A stretch of 51,017 nucleotides of DNA, taken from positions 7,964,264-8,015,280 of the forward strand of contig NZ_KK853997.1 of NCBI RefSeq assembly GCF_000696185.1, in the 5' to 3' direction. Positions within the stretch are counted from its first letter, which is position 1; every line of letters begins with the position of its first letter. The notes below the pieces were generated by a model. The model had not been told where the DNA came from and made no database searches. It was given only the letters and a program-made list of their open reading frames with translations. The stretch is from Kitasatospora cheerisanensis KCTC 2395. GTDB lineage: Bacteria > Actinomycetota > Actinomycetes > Streptomycetales > Streptomycetaceae. The position numbers were made by a program, and so were the translations under genes. Positions 18,366 to 27,503 of this stretch are shown here, in pieces.

Positions 18366-18740
18366 GTGAGGCGCGACCTCTACTCGGATCGGGAGGACGC
18401 GGCCCGCACCTGCGCAGAGTCTCGCGGATGGCGGCCGGAACGAATCCGACCGAGCCGGCCCTCACCGCCGTCGTGGGTGAACTGGCCTTCTCCGACCAGC
18501 ACTTCCGGGCTTGGCGGACCGAGCACCGCGTCGCACATCAGGACTTCGGCAGCAAACGCATCGCGCACCCCACCGTCGGCGAAATCACCCTCGACCGGGG
18601 TGCCTTCCGCTACGCCGGCGCGCCGGACCGGCAGCTTGTGCTCTGTCGGCCGCCCCGGCGTTCCAGACGCGGAACGGCTGGCCGCCCTGACCTGTGGCGC
18701 GGCCCAGGGCCTGCGACCCTTCCTGAGGACCGCTACAGCG
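18366..18740 (+). pseudogene. C-terminal remnant of an MmyB-type XRE regulator
   Basis: The sequence RRDLYSDREDAARTCAES, a one-base frame change, then RMAAGTNPTEPALTAVVGEL, FSDQHFRAWRTEHRVAHQDF, GSKRIAHPTVGEITLDRGA and FRYAGAPDRQLVL matches the ligand-binding C-terminal domain of MmyB-like regulators common in streptomycetes. A second frame change then leads to PGVPDAERLAALTCG. The N-terminal helix-turn-helix half is absent. The remnant begins 100 bases after the IS5-like element, so insertion followed by deletion could have removed the rest. Confidence 0.7.
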
Positions 18741-19032
18741 GCGCGGTGTTCCTGCCGAGGCCGGCGGGCAGCGGTCCTCGTGGAGGTCGGGCCCGGCGCC
18801 GTCCGTCCGGGTGCTGCGGCTTTGGCGTTGTGCGGTGTCGAGTGGGCCCGTCCCGCCTGGTCCGGTTGTCGTTCGGTGGGGTGGGGCGAGGAGAGAGCCG
18901 ATTGGTGGGGTGTTGCGCTGCTGTTTGAGGGGTTGGCGTCTTCGGAGAGTCGGGTGGTGTGGCGTCGTGGGAACGGATGGGGTTCCGGGTGCTTCGGTGT
19001 CCGGGTTTTTGTCTCCGAGTTGTGGAGTTTCC

Positions 19033-19662
19033 ATGCCGCTGGTGGCTGTGTCGTTGCGCCGTCTTTCCGTTGTTGTTCTTCCTCTGCTTGTGGTTGCCGC
19101 GGTGTTCGGCGGGTTGTTGGCGCCGTCTGCGGTCGGAGTGCCGACGGGCGCGGTGGCGGGTGTGGACTGGGATGTGGTGGCGCATTGTGAGAGCGGTGGC
19201 CGCTGGGACGCCGATACCGGGAACGGCTACTACGGGGGTCTGCAGTTCGATGCGGCGACCTGGCGCGCCAATGGTGGGCTCGATTTTGCGCCGCGTGCGG
19301 ACCGGGCGACCCGGGAGGAGCAGATCGAGGTGGCGGAGCGCCTCGCCGCGCGGCAGGGCCTGGCGCCGTGGCCGGTGTGCGGCGGCGGGGCGGCGCAGGA
19401 GCCCGAGGGTCCGGACGCTTTCCAAGCGTGGGCGGGAGCGCGTGACGGCGGCGTGGCGGGGGCCGATGCGCAGGACGCTGCCGTCCTGTCCGCGGGCCCG
19501 TCGCGTATGTGGACGGTGGAGGAGGGGGACACGCTCAGTGGCATCGCTGAAGAGCTCGGTTTCCCCGGCGGATGGCCTGCCCTCCACGCCCTCAACCGCG
19601 ACACGGTCGGCGGCGACCCCGATCTGCTGCTGCCCGGCCAGGTGCTGGCACTCGGCCCCTGA
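19033..19662 (+). CDS. Secreted resuscitation-promoting-factor-like protein with LysM
   Basis: A 209-residue exported muralytic protein. The signal peptide is residues 1 to about 37 (SLRRLSVVVLPLLVVAAVFG). The Rpf-type transglycosylase domain covers about residues 42-118: VDWDVVAHCESGGRWDADTG holds the catalytic Glu in HCESGG, followed by NGYYGGLQFDAATWRANGG and a closing WPVCGGG. After an Ala/Gly linker a LysM domain is at the C-terminus (WTVEEGDTLSGIAEELGFPG and LLLPGQVLAL). It cleaves peptidoglycan and in actinobacteria promotes spore germination and outgrowth from dormancy. ATG 19033 was chosen because the signal peptide begins there. No c-di-AMP riboswitch pattern, as known for some streptomycete rpf genes, could be recognised upstream. 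Confidence 0.92.
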   Translation: MPLVAVSLRRLSVVVLPLLVVAAVFGGLLAPSAVGVPTGAVAGVDWDVVAHCESGGRWDADTGNGYYGGLQFDAATWRANGGLDFAPRADRATREEQIEVAERLAARQGLAPWPVCGGGAAQEPEGPDAFQAWAGARDGGVAGADAQDAAVLSAGPSRMWTVEEGDTLSGIAEELGFPGGWPALHALNRDTVGGDPDLLLPGQVLALGP

Positions 19663-20334
19663 CCCGACAGCCCACCCACTGTCCGCGCGGGTCCGAGTGA
19701 GTCGGCTGCGTCCAGGTGACGGTCGTTGCCGGCTTCCCTCGGCACGTCGATGCCGGAATCCGCTGCGAACACTCGACCGGCCGGCGGGGCTGGGAGGGGA
19801 GGTGCGGTGATCGGGCCTGTGGCGGCGGGGCCCGCTGGGGGGTGTGCGCTGTCGGCCTGTCGGCGGGCGGTTCCGGTTGTCCTTAGCCTGGGTTCCCGTC
19901 CGGGTGATCTTCGACGGTGGGGCTGCATGGGTGACCGACCGAAGCGGGGCGCGTCGCACGTCCGCACACCCGGCTGTGGAGTTCCCGAAGCCCGGGGCGT
20001 GCACTGTCCCCCCGCGTGGTGGGCGTCCACCAGGAAGCCGTGAGGGATCGCCAGGTCGCCGAACGGGCTGTCCCGGTCTGGGATTTGACGCCAGATCGTG
20101 CTTGCCTGTCAGAGGCAATCGCGGCAGCCGCTTTGGGGCTCCTCGTGCCGTCGCCGGCGGTGGTGCGTGTTGCGGGCCATGGGTATGGGGCCGCGCAGCA
20201 CCGCGCACCCGTTCTCCCTGCCGCAAGGGGGAGGCCTGCCTGGTGACGGCTGGTCGGACCGGGCCCGTGGCGTCCTCCGCCGCCCGTCCGGTGTGCCGCT
20301 GCGGGGCCGATTCTTCCCAAGCCGTGCCGGCGGC
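19663..20334. other. Long intergenic stretch
   Basis: No convincing gene. It holds a perfect hairpin or operator-like palindrome TTGCCT-GTCAG-AGGCAA at 20102-20118, about 217 bases before the likely start of the next gene. Confidence 0.4.
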
Positions 20335-20997
20335 ATGGTGGGGGCGAGTGCGGGTGTCGCGGCTTCCCGTCCGGCGGCCGGGCCTGCGGTGAGCGCACAG
20401 GACGCCTCCGTGTACGGCGGGGTGGTGCAGTCGGCCGGGCTCAACAGGTGCCGGGGCGGCCCTCACACCTACGACGACGGCTACGCCGGCCCCGGTCACC
20501 TTGCCCGGTTCCTGGAGGTCAACGGCTGGGCGGCTCGGGCGCGAAGGGTGGCGACCTGGGAGTACGTCGACCAGAACGGCCACGCCCAGGACAACGGGCG
20601 CTGGTGCCTGGAGCGCGCCGCCGGGGGCGGCTGGTACCTGCGTCCGGCCTACGCGTACCGGCAGAACGGTCGGCCCGACCTGTGCCTGGACGTGCTGAGC
20701 GGCCATGATGCAGCCGCATCCCGTCCACGGCAGGTCTGGAGCTGTAACGGCCGGCTGAACCAGCGGTTCGGTTTCAAAGCCGGGAACCGGACCGGCGGCC
20801 GCATCTACGCCATGGGCAGCCGCACCTACGTGTTGCGTGGCCACCACGACCGGGCCAGAGGGCCGAGCGTTCTGCAAGTGGGCGGTGGTCGAGCCGGTCG
20901 GCGGCGGTGGCGAGGTGCCGGGGCGCGGGTCGCGGGGAGCGCGGCGCGGCGCACCACGGGGACCGGCCGGGAGGTCACCGGGCAGGGGCGGCGCTGA
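20335..20997 (+). CDS. Putative secreted ricin-type lectin-like protein
   Basis: The likely start is ATG 20335, with a short Ala-rich leader (MVGASAGVAASRPAAGPAVSA) that resembles a weak signal peptide with an AxA-like site. The mature part has GRWCLERAAGGGWYLRPAYA, RPDLCLDVLSGHDAAASRP and RQVWSCNGRLNQRFGFKAG, which together look like a ricin-B trefoil unit (the Q-x-W and NQ-x-F signature). The last 45 residues are Arg/Gly-rich, and an alternative frame there (FCKWAVVEPVGGGGEVPG) looks better, so the annotated end may be wrong. Extracellular carbohydrate binding is inferred. It lies between the Rpf-LysM gene and lspA, all on the plus strand. Confidence 0.5.
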   Translation: MVGASAGVAASRPAAGPAVSAQDASVYGGVVQSAGLNRCRGGPHTYDDGYAGPGHLARFLEVNGWAARARRVATWEYVDQNGHAQDNGRWCLERAAGGGWYLRPAYAYRQNGRPDLCLDVLSGHDAAASRPRQVWSCNGRLNQRFGFKAGNRTGGRIYAMGSRTYVLRGHHDRARGPSVLQVGGGRAGRRRWRGAGARVAGSAARRTTGTGREVTGQGRR

Positions 20998-21077
20998 TCG
21001 GGGCGGGCCGTCGTCGGCCGGGCGGGGCCGGTAGTCTCTGGGATTCCCGGTTCGGACATCGCTGCACGGAGGCCAGG

Positions 21078-21587
21078 ATGATGCGGTTGGCGCGGGGTTC
21101 GAGCCGCCTGTACGGCGTGATGCTGATACTGGCGGCGGTGGTCCTGCTCGCGGACCAGCTCACCAAGCTGTGGGCGGTTTCGGCGCTGTCCCACGGCGAG
21201 CGCCTGGCCGTGGTCCCGCCGCTGATCCACTTCCGGCTGCTGCACAACCCCGGCGCAGCCTTCTCCGTGGGTGTCGGGGCGACCTGGGTGTTCACCCTGG
21301 CGACGGCAGGAGCGGTGGTCGGCATTCTCTACGCCGCCCGCCGCTTGGCTTCGGGGGGCTGGGCGCTCGTGCTGGGTGCGCTGCTCGGCGGGGCAGTATC
21401 CCACCTGGGCGACCGACTCTTCCGCGAGCCCGGCCCGGGCCGGGGGCAGGTGGTGGACTTCATCGACTACGGCCCGTTCGTGGGCAACGTCGCCGACATC
21501 GCGCTCGTCTGCGGGTGCGCCGGGCTGGTGCTACTGAGCCTGCGATTCGGGCGACCCGCCACGGTGCCGAACGAGGAATCCGTCTGA
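21078..21587 (+). CDS. lspA: Signal peptidase II (lipoprotein signal peptidase)
   Basis: A 169-residue inner-membrane aspartic protease that removes signal peptides from prolipoproteins after diacylglyceryl transfer. GGAGG at 21068 precedes two adjacent ATG codons (21078, 21081). Four membrane helices are visible. Conserved boxes: LADQLTKLWAV, HNPGAAFSVGV, GALLGGAVSHLGDRLFR with the first catalytic Asp, and VVDFIDYGPFVGNVADIALV with the second (family form FNVADI). The protein is short at the C-terminus compared with housekeeping actinobacterial LspA. It is not beside ileS or a pseudouridine synthase, so it is probably a second, accessory copy. An extra lspA may serve particular lipoproteins or give tolerance to an LspA inhibitor; neither is shown here. 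Confidence 0.9.
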   Translation: MMRLARGSSRLYGVMLILAAVVLLADQLTKLWAVSALSHGERLAVVPPLIHFRLLHNPGAAFSVGVGATWVFTLATAGAVVGILYAARRLASGGWALVLGALLGGAVSHLGDRLFREPGPGRGQVVDFIDYGPFVGNVADIALVCGCAGLVLLSLRFGRPATVPNEESV

Positions 21588-21880
21588 GCGCTCTCCCCCC
21601 GACGCGCGACCCCTTTCCGCGGTGTCGGTCCCGAGCGCGGACAGCACCGCGGAAGGGCCGCGCGTCGGCCGGTCGAGTGGCAGCGGACGCCCGCCGTCGC
21701 CACCGCGTTCCACTTCCGGCACGGTCGCCTCGACCCCACCGATCGCGAGAAGCACGGCGAGCCGGTCTCCCCGCTCGCCTGGCTCGCCGGCCCTGACCGG
21801 TTGAAGGACCGTCTGGCACCGTGGCGGGAGCGGTCGCCGGGATCGTCGGCCTCGGCCGCTGGGTTGACGTTTCGGGCGGA

Positions 21881-22110
21881 CAGCAGTCGAGCTGTCTGTG
21901 AGCCGGGTCGTCCACCGCAACGGGGCACGGATGCCCGTCCGGGCCCGGGCCGAAGCCGCTACCCCCGCCCGGTCCGCCGTCGCCTACAACGCGGGCAGCA
22001 GTCGAGCTGTCTGTGAGCCGGGTCGTCCACCGCAACGGGGCACGGATGCCCGTCCGGGCCCGGGCCGAAGCCGCTACCCCCGCCCGGTCCGCCGTCGCCT
22101 ACAACGCGGG
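21881..22110. repeat. Perfect 115-bp tandem duplication
   Basis: The sequence starting CAGCAGTCGAGCTGTCTGTG at 21881 begins again at 21996, and the two units (21881-21995 and 21996-22110) match except at the last base or two of context. A partial third start (CAGC) follows at 22111. The unit contains the same reading frame fragment twice but is not a multiple of three. Confidence 0.92.
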
Positions 22111-22315
22111 CAGCCTCTCGGTCGCCCGCGAACATGGCATCCCGCACGTCGAAGTGGCCGACGGCGCCGACTGCGGATGGACCAGCCACCCCGACCCCGA
22201 CAAGGCCGCCCGACCCGTGCGCACCGTCGAGGACGCTGCCCAGTGGCCCCTCGCACACGCCCGCTGCGCCAGGACGTTCGGCCTGCGCCCGGACGGGGAG
22301 CAAGCGAGCGTTTGA
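22013..22315 (+). pseudogene. C-terminal fragment of a phage structural-type protein
   Basis: The frame gives RNGARMPVRARAEAATPARS, AVAYNAGSLSVAREHGIPHV, EVADGADCGWTSHPDPDKAA, then RTVEDAAQWPLAHARCARTF ending GLRPD. The pattern AYNAG ... CGWTSHxDPDKA ... RTVEDAxxxPLAHxxCxRxFGxRPD is what I know from C-termini of actinophage capsid-maturation or minor-head proteins. The fragment has no full N-terminal domain and no other phage genes are close, so it is a prophage remnant or a domesticated piece. The upstream copy of the 115-bp duplication repeats the first 35 codons. A stretch before it (about 21670-21860) also looks protein-like in one frame but is not identified. Confidence 0.5.
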
Positions 22316-22390
22316 CCGTTGTCTCCATGACGGCCAGAGGCCGGGGTCGACGGACCGTAGCGACTCCGTCCGGACTTCGACGGGGGCTGC

Positions 22391-23108
22391 TCAGGATGGT
22401 CGGCGAGCGCGAAGGAGAGGGGTGTCGGCCGCCCGTGCGCCCGGGACGGCGGGCGGGAAGCGGTCGATGCTGATCCGGGTGAAGCCCGCCTCGTCCAGCA
22501 GCTTCGTCCAGACGGTTTCCTGGAGCACCCAGCGGCGCATCGTTGCGGCGTCGCCGGCTGGGGTTCGTGCCGGTGTCTCCGCGTGTTGGACGTCGACCCC
22601 GGCCGGCGCGCCGCCGGGGTAGTGCCCCGGCGCTGAGGCCGCCAGCAGTCCGCCCGGCCGGAGGGCGCGGACAGCAGCGGGGAGCAGCCAGCGGGGATCG
22701 GTGAAGTCCGGGCTCCCGAACGCCGAGTGGAAGACGTCGTAGGAGCCGGGGTGCTCGGCCAGGTGGTCAACCGCGTCGGCGTGCACCGGGCGGAGGCGCG
22801 GTTCGAGGTGGCCGTACGGGTCGCGCGCCATATAGTGCCGGCCGACAGAGGAAGTCGACCGCGTCGACCCGGGCACCCGGAGTGCGGTGGGCAGCGTGGC
22901 GGGCGGCACCGGAGCCGAGGTCGACGACGACGGGCCTGGTGACGGTGCCCAGGATCTCGGCTCCGGGGCCGCCGTCCTGGGCCCAGACCCAGGAGAAAGC
23001 CGGCGGCACGGAGCGATCGCTGTCGGCGCGGGCGCGGCCGGAGGAGTCGTCGCCCGGGTCATCCTCGCGCCCGCCGCCGACCGTCGGAGGGTTCTGGGAG
23101 AACTTCAC
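22391..23108 (-). CDS. SAM-dependent methyltransferase, one frame break
   Basis: The N-terminal part starts at GTG 23108 after GGAGAG and includes FSWVWAQDGGPGAEILGTV and the SAM-binding motif I VVVDLGSGAARHAAHRTPGA. Near 22845 the frame changes and the second part follows: SVGRHYMARDPYGHLEPRLR, ADAVDHLAEHPGSYDVFHSA, FGSPDFTDPRWLLPAAVRAL, RPGGLLAASAPGHYPGGAPA, then a C-terminal helix and strand region ending ADTPLLRARRPS. This is a class I methyltransferase of about 240 residues with motifs I, post-I and III visible. The frame break is not in a long homopolymer, so both error and real mutation are possible. Substrate unknown. It faces away from the XRE remnant. Confidence 0.7.
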
Positions 23109-23146
23109 TCTCTCCGGGCGGAGGGTGGAGGCCACCCGCCGGCCGG

Positions 23147-23601
23147 TCAGTGCGAGTCGTTGCCGGGGTGGCAGGGGCTGCACTTGGCGGCGTCCGCCCA
23201 CAGCGGCCGGTCCACGTCCCAGCCTTCCGCGGCGATCAGTTGCGCGGTGCGCAGGACGGGGCCGTCCTGCTTGTACTCGGCGGCCGGCATGTGGTGCAGG
23301 AGCTGGCCCCCGTGGTGGCCGCGGCAAAGCTCCGTGTAGGCGACGGTGTCCAGGATGATCGTGTGGACGCCGATGTCCACGAGCGAGCCGGCCCAGGCCC
23401 AGGCGCTCGCCGGGGTGGGCCATCGCGGTCAGCAGGTATGGCGTAGCCCTGCCCGAGGGCGCGGGCGGCCATGACGGAGTCGTAGGGGTGGTCGCGCATC
23501 AGGAAGCCGATCTTCTTGGTCCACAGGTCGGCGGGGACGTGGTCGCGCACGTTTCGGAAGAGGCCGGTGATCGGGTCGGCGGGGGCGGTCGCCGTTGTCA
23601 T
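23147..23601 (-). CDS. Conserved hypothetical protein with two frame breaks
   Basis: It starts at ATG 23601 with MTTATAPADPITGLFRNVRD and HVPADLWTKKIGFLMRDHPY. It loses the frame near 23445, passes through a short second frame (YLLTAMAHPGE), and regains a good one near 23405 (WAWAGSLVDIGVHTIILDTV, GGQLLHHMPAAEYKQDGPVL, AAKCSPCHPGNDSH). The joined product is about 150 residues with a C-terminal CxxC pair. It is compact and not membrane-bound. I do not recognise the family. Its start is about 75 bases from the divergent XRE remnant, a common arrangement for a regulator and its small partner in streptomycetes. Confidence 0.5.
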
Positions 23602-23675
23602 GGTTCCTCCGACTTCGTGGTGCGGGATGGCCCCCGACGGTGTGAATACACACCATCGGCCGGATATCGCGAGCC

Positions 23676-24760
23676 GTGAACTTGCCTATGACGGAAGCGT
23701 TTTGCAGGTCCCGCAAGCCGCATCGGCGGACAGCCGGACCGTGTGTACGGTTGGTGAGCCCCGGTTGTGTCGCCTGGGAGGTTCTGTGCCGGACTTGGTC
23801 TTTGGCGGCACAGCACCGCCCTGGGGAACTGGTGCGCCTCGGTCGCCAGCATCGCGACTGGCCACTGGAGACGCTCGGCCGCCGCCTTGGGGTGTCACCC
23901 TCCACGGTCAGCCGTCTCGAACGCGCCAGCAGGATCGCGGACCTGACGCTTCTGCGGCAGGCCGCGGTCGAAGTCGGCATGCCGCAGCAGGTACTGGTGG
24001 CTTCCCTCGCGTTGATCCCGTCGCCCGGCCACCCCGTCGATAGAGTGGCCGGCAGTTCCCGCGAGGCCGGGGAGAGTCCTGTGCTCTGCTCCGCCGAAGG
24101 CTTGTCGCCGCTGCCACCGTGGCCGGACCGGCAGCCCTGCTCCTCGGGCTGGACGGCGCTCTCGCCGACGCGCCGGGGCCGAACCGCAACGCCGCGCAAC
24201 TCGACCAGAGCCTGGTCCCCGCGCGCGACCTGTTCGACACCGGCGCGCACAAGCCGATGTTCATGCCGCCGCCGAGCCCGGCGTGATCTCGACCGGGCAC
24301 GGCTGCCCACGGTTTACAGCCTCGCCATGCGCGGTCCTGACCAAGACCGGCCACGACGACCGGGCCCGGCTGATCGCTGATCACTGACCGCTGACCGCGC
24401 TCGCACGTGGGCCGACGTGTCCGGCTGGGTACTCGCCCAGGCCGCCGCCGCCCGGGAGATGGTCATTGTGCTGCGGCACCAGGACCAGGCCGCGGCCGCC
24501 CAGAGGCTGATGCTTTCCGCGGTCGGCCGCCTGGAGCACACCGGGCTCTCCACCCGGCCCCGGGCGGCGGCCTATGCCAACTGCTGTGCATCCTCGCCTG
24601 CACCGCGGCGGTCGCCGGCCAGCCAGCGCACGGAGGCCATCGCGATGAAAGCCGAAGCCCAGGACGCCGTCAGCCGCCTCCCCGCCGCACCCGGCACCGG
24701 GCGTCGCTCGCTGTTCGTCGACCTGGTGGTGTGCGACCCCGGTGTCGAGGTGCCGCTGGT
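23676..24760 (+). pseudogene. Broken XRE-family regulator with C-terminal helical repeats
   Basis: A helix-turn-helix is clear at about 23830-24010: WPLETLGRRLGVSPSTVSRL and ERASRIADLTLLRQAAVEVG. After about 24030 the frame is lost more than once and a TGA closes it at 24380. A further coding-like stretch in another frame (WVLAQAAAAREMVIVLRHQD and QAAAAQRLMLSAVGRLEHTG, about 24420-24560) matches the TPR-like C-terminal half of the same regulator family. Several independent lesions make real decay more likely here than a single error. In intact relatives the protein is about 400 residues. Confidence 0.6.
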
Positions 24761-24997
24761 CCTGGTGCCTGGTGCCTGGCGCCTGGTGGCCTGGGGCCGG
24801 CGGCGGGATGGGGATGGCTTTTCGTTCCAATTCGGGACAGGAGGCGTGAAACGCGTTGGAGGTGGGGGAATCCATGCCGTTCGGCTCGGAATCGCCCCGG
24901 GGGTTCAATTCAAGCCAGCCCCTTGACCTCTGCCGATCTGCCGGACGATGATCATTGTGCACCGCGAGCGAATGAACGTTCCCATGTGGGGTGGGTT

Positions 24998-25008
24998 TTC
25001 GATTCGAA
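24998..25008. promoter_or_regulatory. Palindrome before the P450 - terpene synthase operon
   Basis: TTCGA-T-TCGAA is a perfect 11-base palindrome 22 bases upstream of the first P450 start, within an AT-richer leader (24940-25020) that probably holds the operon promoter. No regulator is assigned. Confidence 0.35.
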
Positions 25009-25029
25009 ACTTCAGGGAGGTGCAGGGCC

Positions 25030-26397
25030 GTGCATTCTGTGAGGTCCACCCGTGTTCCCGTGGCGGCGCCCGTGGCGCAGGGACGCTTTCCGCTGCTCGG
25101 CCACCTGCCGCAACTTGCGCTCAGAAGGGTGGAGTTCCTGCAGTCGATCCGGGCGCAGGGCGGCATCGTGAGGATATTCCTCGGTAATAGGCCGGTATTC
25201 GTCCTGAACTCGCCGGAGGCCGTCCACGAGGTTCTCCTGAAACAGGGCCGGAAGTTCGGCAAAGGTCTTCTGTTCGACGTTGCGCGGCCTTTCATCGGTA
25301 ATGGCATCATCACCTCCGAACACGACGTCCACCTCCGTCAACGGCGTGCGCTCCAGCCTGCGTTCAGACGGGACGCCGTCGCCGGCAGCGTCGCCACGAT
25401 GACCGGCATCGTCGAGGAACAGGTCTCCGCCTGGCGCCCCGGCGAGGTGATCGCCATGGATTTGGTGCTGCGGCGGACGGTCACGGCCGTGCTCGTGGCT
25501 ACCATGTTCAGCGCCGAACGCCCGGACGGCGCCGCAGCCGTCGCCGAGTTGGGGGAGCGCGTCGCCGAGCACCTGAACACGGTGATGCGCGGTGTCTTTG
25601 TGGGCACCCTGCTGCCCGCTCCCCTCGCGTCCTCGCCCGCGTTGGGGCACCGCACGTACCTGGCCGCGGCCGCGGCGCTGCGCGCGCTCGCGGACTCCGC
25701 TGTCCGGCAGGCCCGCCAGGACCCGGCCGACCGCGGCGACCTGCTGTCGATCATGTTCGCCGCCACGCCCGGCAACCCGCAGGGGATGACCGACGTGGAG
25801 GCCCGCGACGAACTGCTGTCCCTGCTCATGGCCGGCGCCGAGACCACGGCCACCACTCTGGCCTGGGCGCTCCACGAGATCGGACGGCACCCCGAACACG
25901 CCGAGCGGATCAAGGCCGAGTGCGACGCCCTGCCTGCCGGCGCCCTGCCCGGCGCGGCCACGCTCCCGTTCACCGAGCGGTTCCTGCGCGAGGTGCTCCG
26001 ACTGCACCAGCCCAGCTGGCTGCTGATGCGGCGTGCCCTGGAGCCGGTGCGGGTCTGCGGGATCGACCTCCCGCAGGGGGCCGAGCTGATCTACAGCGCG
26101 CTGACGATGCACCGGGACCCGGCCCACTACCCCGACCCGCTGCGCTTCCACCCGGACCGGTGGCTCGACCGGCCCGAGAAGGACCTGCCGCCGGGCGCCT
26201 ACGTGCCGTTCGCCCTGGGCAACCGGAAGTGCATCGGCGACCACTTCGCGATGACCCAGATGCTGGTCGTCCTGCGCTCGATCGTCTCCCGGTGGCGGCC
26301 GCGACCGGTGGAAGGGCACCGGGTCCGGCCGGTCGCCCACGCGCTGATCCGGCCCAACGCGCTACCCATGCGCCTCGCACCCTGGCCGACCGACTGA
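25030..26397 (+). CDS. Cytochrome P450, terpene-oxidising type
   Basis: A haem monooxygenase of 455 residues that probably oxidises the product of the adjacent terpene synthase, using ferredoxin electrons. GTG 25030 follows GGGAGG at nine bases. Proline-rich entry RFPLLGHLPQL; C-helix HLRQRRALQPAF; I-helix LMAGAETTATTLAWALHEIG (about residue 267); ExxR in FLREVLRLHQPSW; FHPDRW; haem loop FALGNRKCIGDHFA with Cys about 401. The overall pattern, including GKGLLFDVARPFIGNG near the N-terminus, resembles the CYP183/CYP170 group that acts on sesquiterpenes, but the exact subfamily cannot be fixed by eye. It is the first gene of a three-gene operon. Confidence 0.92.
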   Translation: MHSVRSTRVPVAAPVAQGRFPLLGHLPQLALRRVEFLQSIRAQGGIVRIFLGNRPVFVLNSPEAVHEVLLKQGRKFGKGLLFDVARPFIGNGIITSEHDVHLRQRRALQPAFRRDAVAGSVATMTGIVEEQVSAWRPGEVIAMDLVLRRTVTAVLVATMFSAERPDGAAAVAELGERVAEHLNTVMRGVFVGTLLPAPLASSPALGHRTYLAAAAALRALADSAVRQARQDPADRGDLLSIMFAATPGNPQGMTDVEARDELLSLLMAGAETTATTLAWALHEIGRHPEHAERIKAECDALPAGALPGAATLPFTERFLREVLRLHQPSWLLMRRALEPVRVCGIDLPQGAELIYSALTMHRDPAHYPDPLRFHPDRWLDRPEKDLPPGAYVPFALGNRKCIGDHFAMTQMLVVLRSIVSRWRPRPVEGHRVRPVAHALIRPNALPMRLAPWPTD

Positions 26398-26449
26398 ACC
26401 GGCCCCGCCCCGCACGGCCCTGCCCCGTTCCCCGGAGGTGCACCTCACC

Positions 26450-27427
26450 ATGACATCCACGGCAGAGATCCTCTCCCCGGCCCCGGAAGCTCCGGTACGC
26501 GACCCGCTCCCCTTCCCCCACAGGGCCAGCCCGGACTTCCCGGCCGCCCACGACCGCCACCTCGCCTGGCCCCGGTCCTTCGGCTTCCTGGCCACCGACA
26601 CGGAACGGGACCACCACCTCAAGGGCCAGTTCCCGCTGATCGCGGCCATGTTCTACCCGAACGCGACCGGAAGCGAACTGGACATCGGCGTCGACCAGCA
26701 GAGCTGGTACTTCCTGTTCGACGACGCCCTCGACGAACAGTGGGGGAGCTCTCCCGAACGGGTCCGCCACCTCGTCGGACTCGTTCAGGAAGGCGTCACC
26801 GGCCAGGCATCACCGCTGCCCCTGGCCGCCGCCTTCGCCGACATGCGGCAGCGCAGCTGCCACGGCATGCCCGAGGACTGGATCCGGCGCTCGGCAGCCC
26901 ACTGGTCCTCCTACCTGGCCCACCACGTCCACGAGGCCCGCAGCCGGCAGTCCGGTGCACCCATGCCGCTGAGCACCTACCTACAGGTCCGGCGCCACAC
27001 CATCGGGGTGGCACCGGTCATCGACCTCGCCGAGCGGCTCTCCTCCTGCGTACTGCCCGACCACCTGTACGCGCTGCCGCACCTGTCCGTCATGCGAGAG
27101 ATGACGAAAACCTTCGTCATCTGCGACAACGACATCGTCTCCCTGGACAAGGACGCGGCCCGAGGAGAGCAGAACAACCTGGTGCTCTGCCTGGAACGGG
27201 AACACGGGCTCTCCCGGCCGGAGGCGCTCGACCGGGCCCTGCGCCGCCGCCGCGAAGCCCTGGAACTGTTCACCAGCGCCCACCAGGCCCTCCTCGCCAG
27301 CACGGCGACGGACCACCTCTCGCCGGCCGAACGCGACCTGCTGCAGCGCTACTGCACCGAGGCACTGCAGACCACCATCCGCGGCGCCCACGACTGGCAC
27401 CACGCCTCCACCCGGTACCACGGGTAG
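26450..27427 (+). CDS. Class I terpene synthase
   Basis: A 325-residue terpene cyclase, probably converting farnesyl diphosphate to a sesquiterpene. ATG 26450 is preceded by GGAGG at about ten bases; an earlier GTG overlaps that site. Mg-binding motif: FLFDDALDE (residue about 91, DDxxD/E type). Second metal motif: NDIVSLDKDAARGE (about 227), a variant of NDxxSxxKE with Asp after Lys and Glu five residues later. The diphosphate sensor Arg lies in LSVMREMTKTFVICDN-type context before it, and a terminal RY is present (STRYHG). Stop is TAG followed, one codon later, by TAA. Flanking P450s indicate further oxidation. The cyclisation product cannot be read from sequence. Confidence 0.92.
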   Translation: MTSTAEILSPAPEAPVRDPLPFPHRASPDFPAAHDRHLAWPRSFGFLATDTERDHHLKGQFPLIAAMFYPNATGSELDIGVDQQSWYFLFDDALDEQWGSSPERVRHLVGLVQEGVTGQASPLPLAAAFADMRQRSCHGMPEDWIRRSAAHWSSYLAHHVHEARSRQSGAPMPLSTYLQVRRHTIGVAPVIDLAERLSSCVLPDHLYALPHLSVMREMTKTFVICDNDIVSLDKDAARGEQNNLVLCLEREHGLSRPEALDRALRRRREALELFTSAHQALLASTATDHLSPAERDLLQRYCTEALQTTIRGAHDWHHASTRYHG

Positions 27428-27503
27428 GCCTAAGCCTCCCCTTCCCTGCCTCCCGCCCGCGGGAGAGCACACCCCCGACCGATCCGGACAAGGAGCCCTC
27501 ACC

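Noticed and set aside
18840..19032. c-di-AMP (ydaO-type) riboswitch upstream of the Rpf-LysM gene
   Set aside because: Known for some streptomycete rpf genes, but I could not find its conserved core in this leader.
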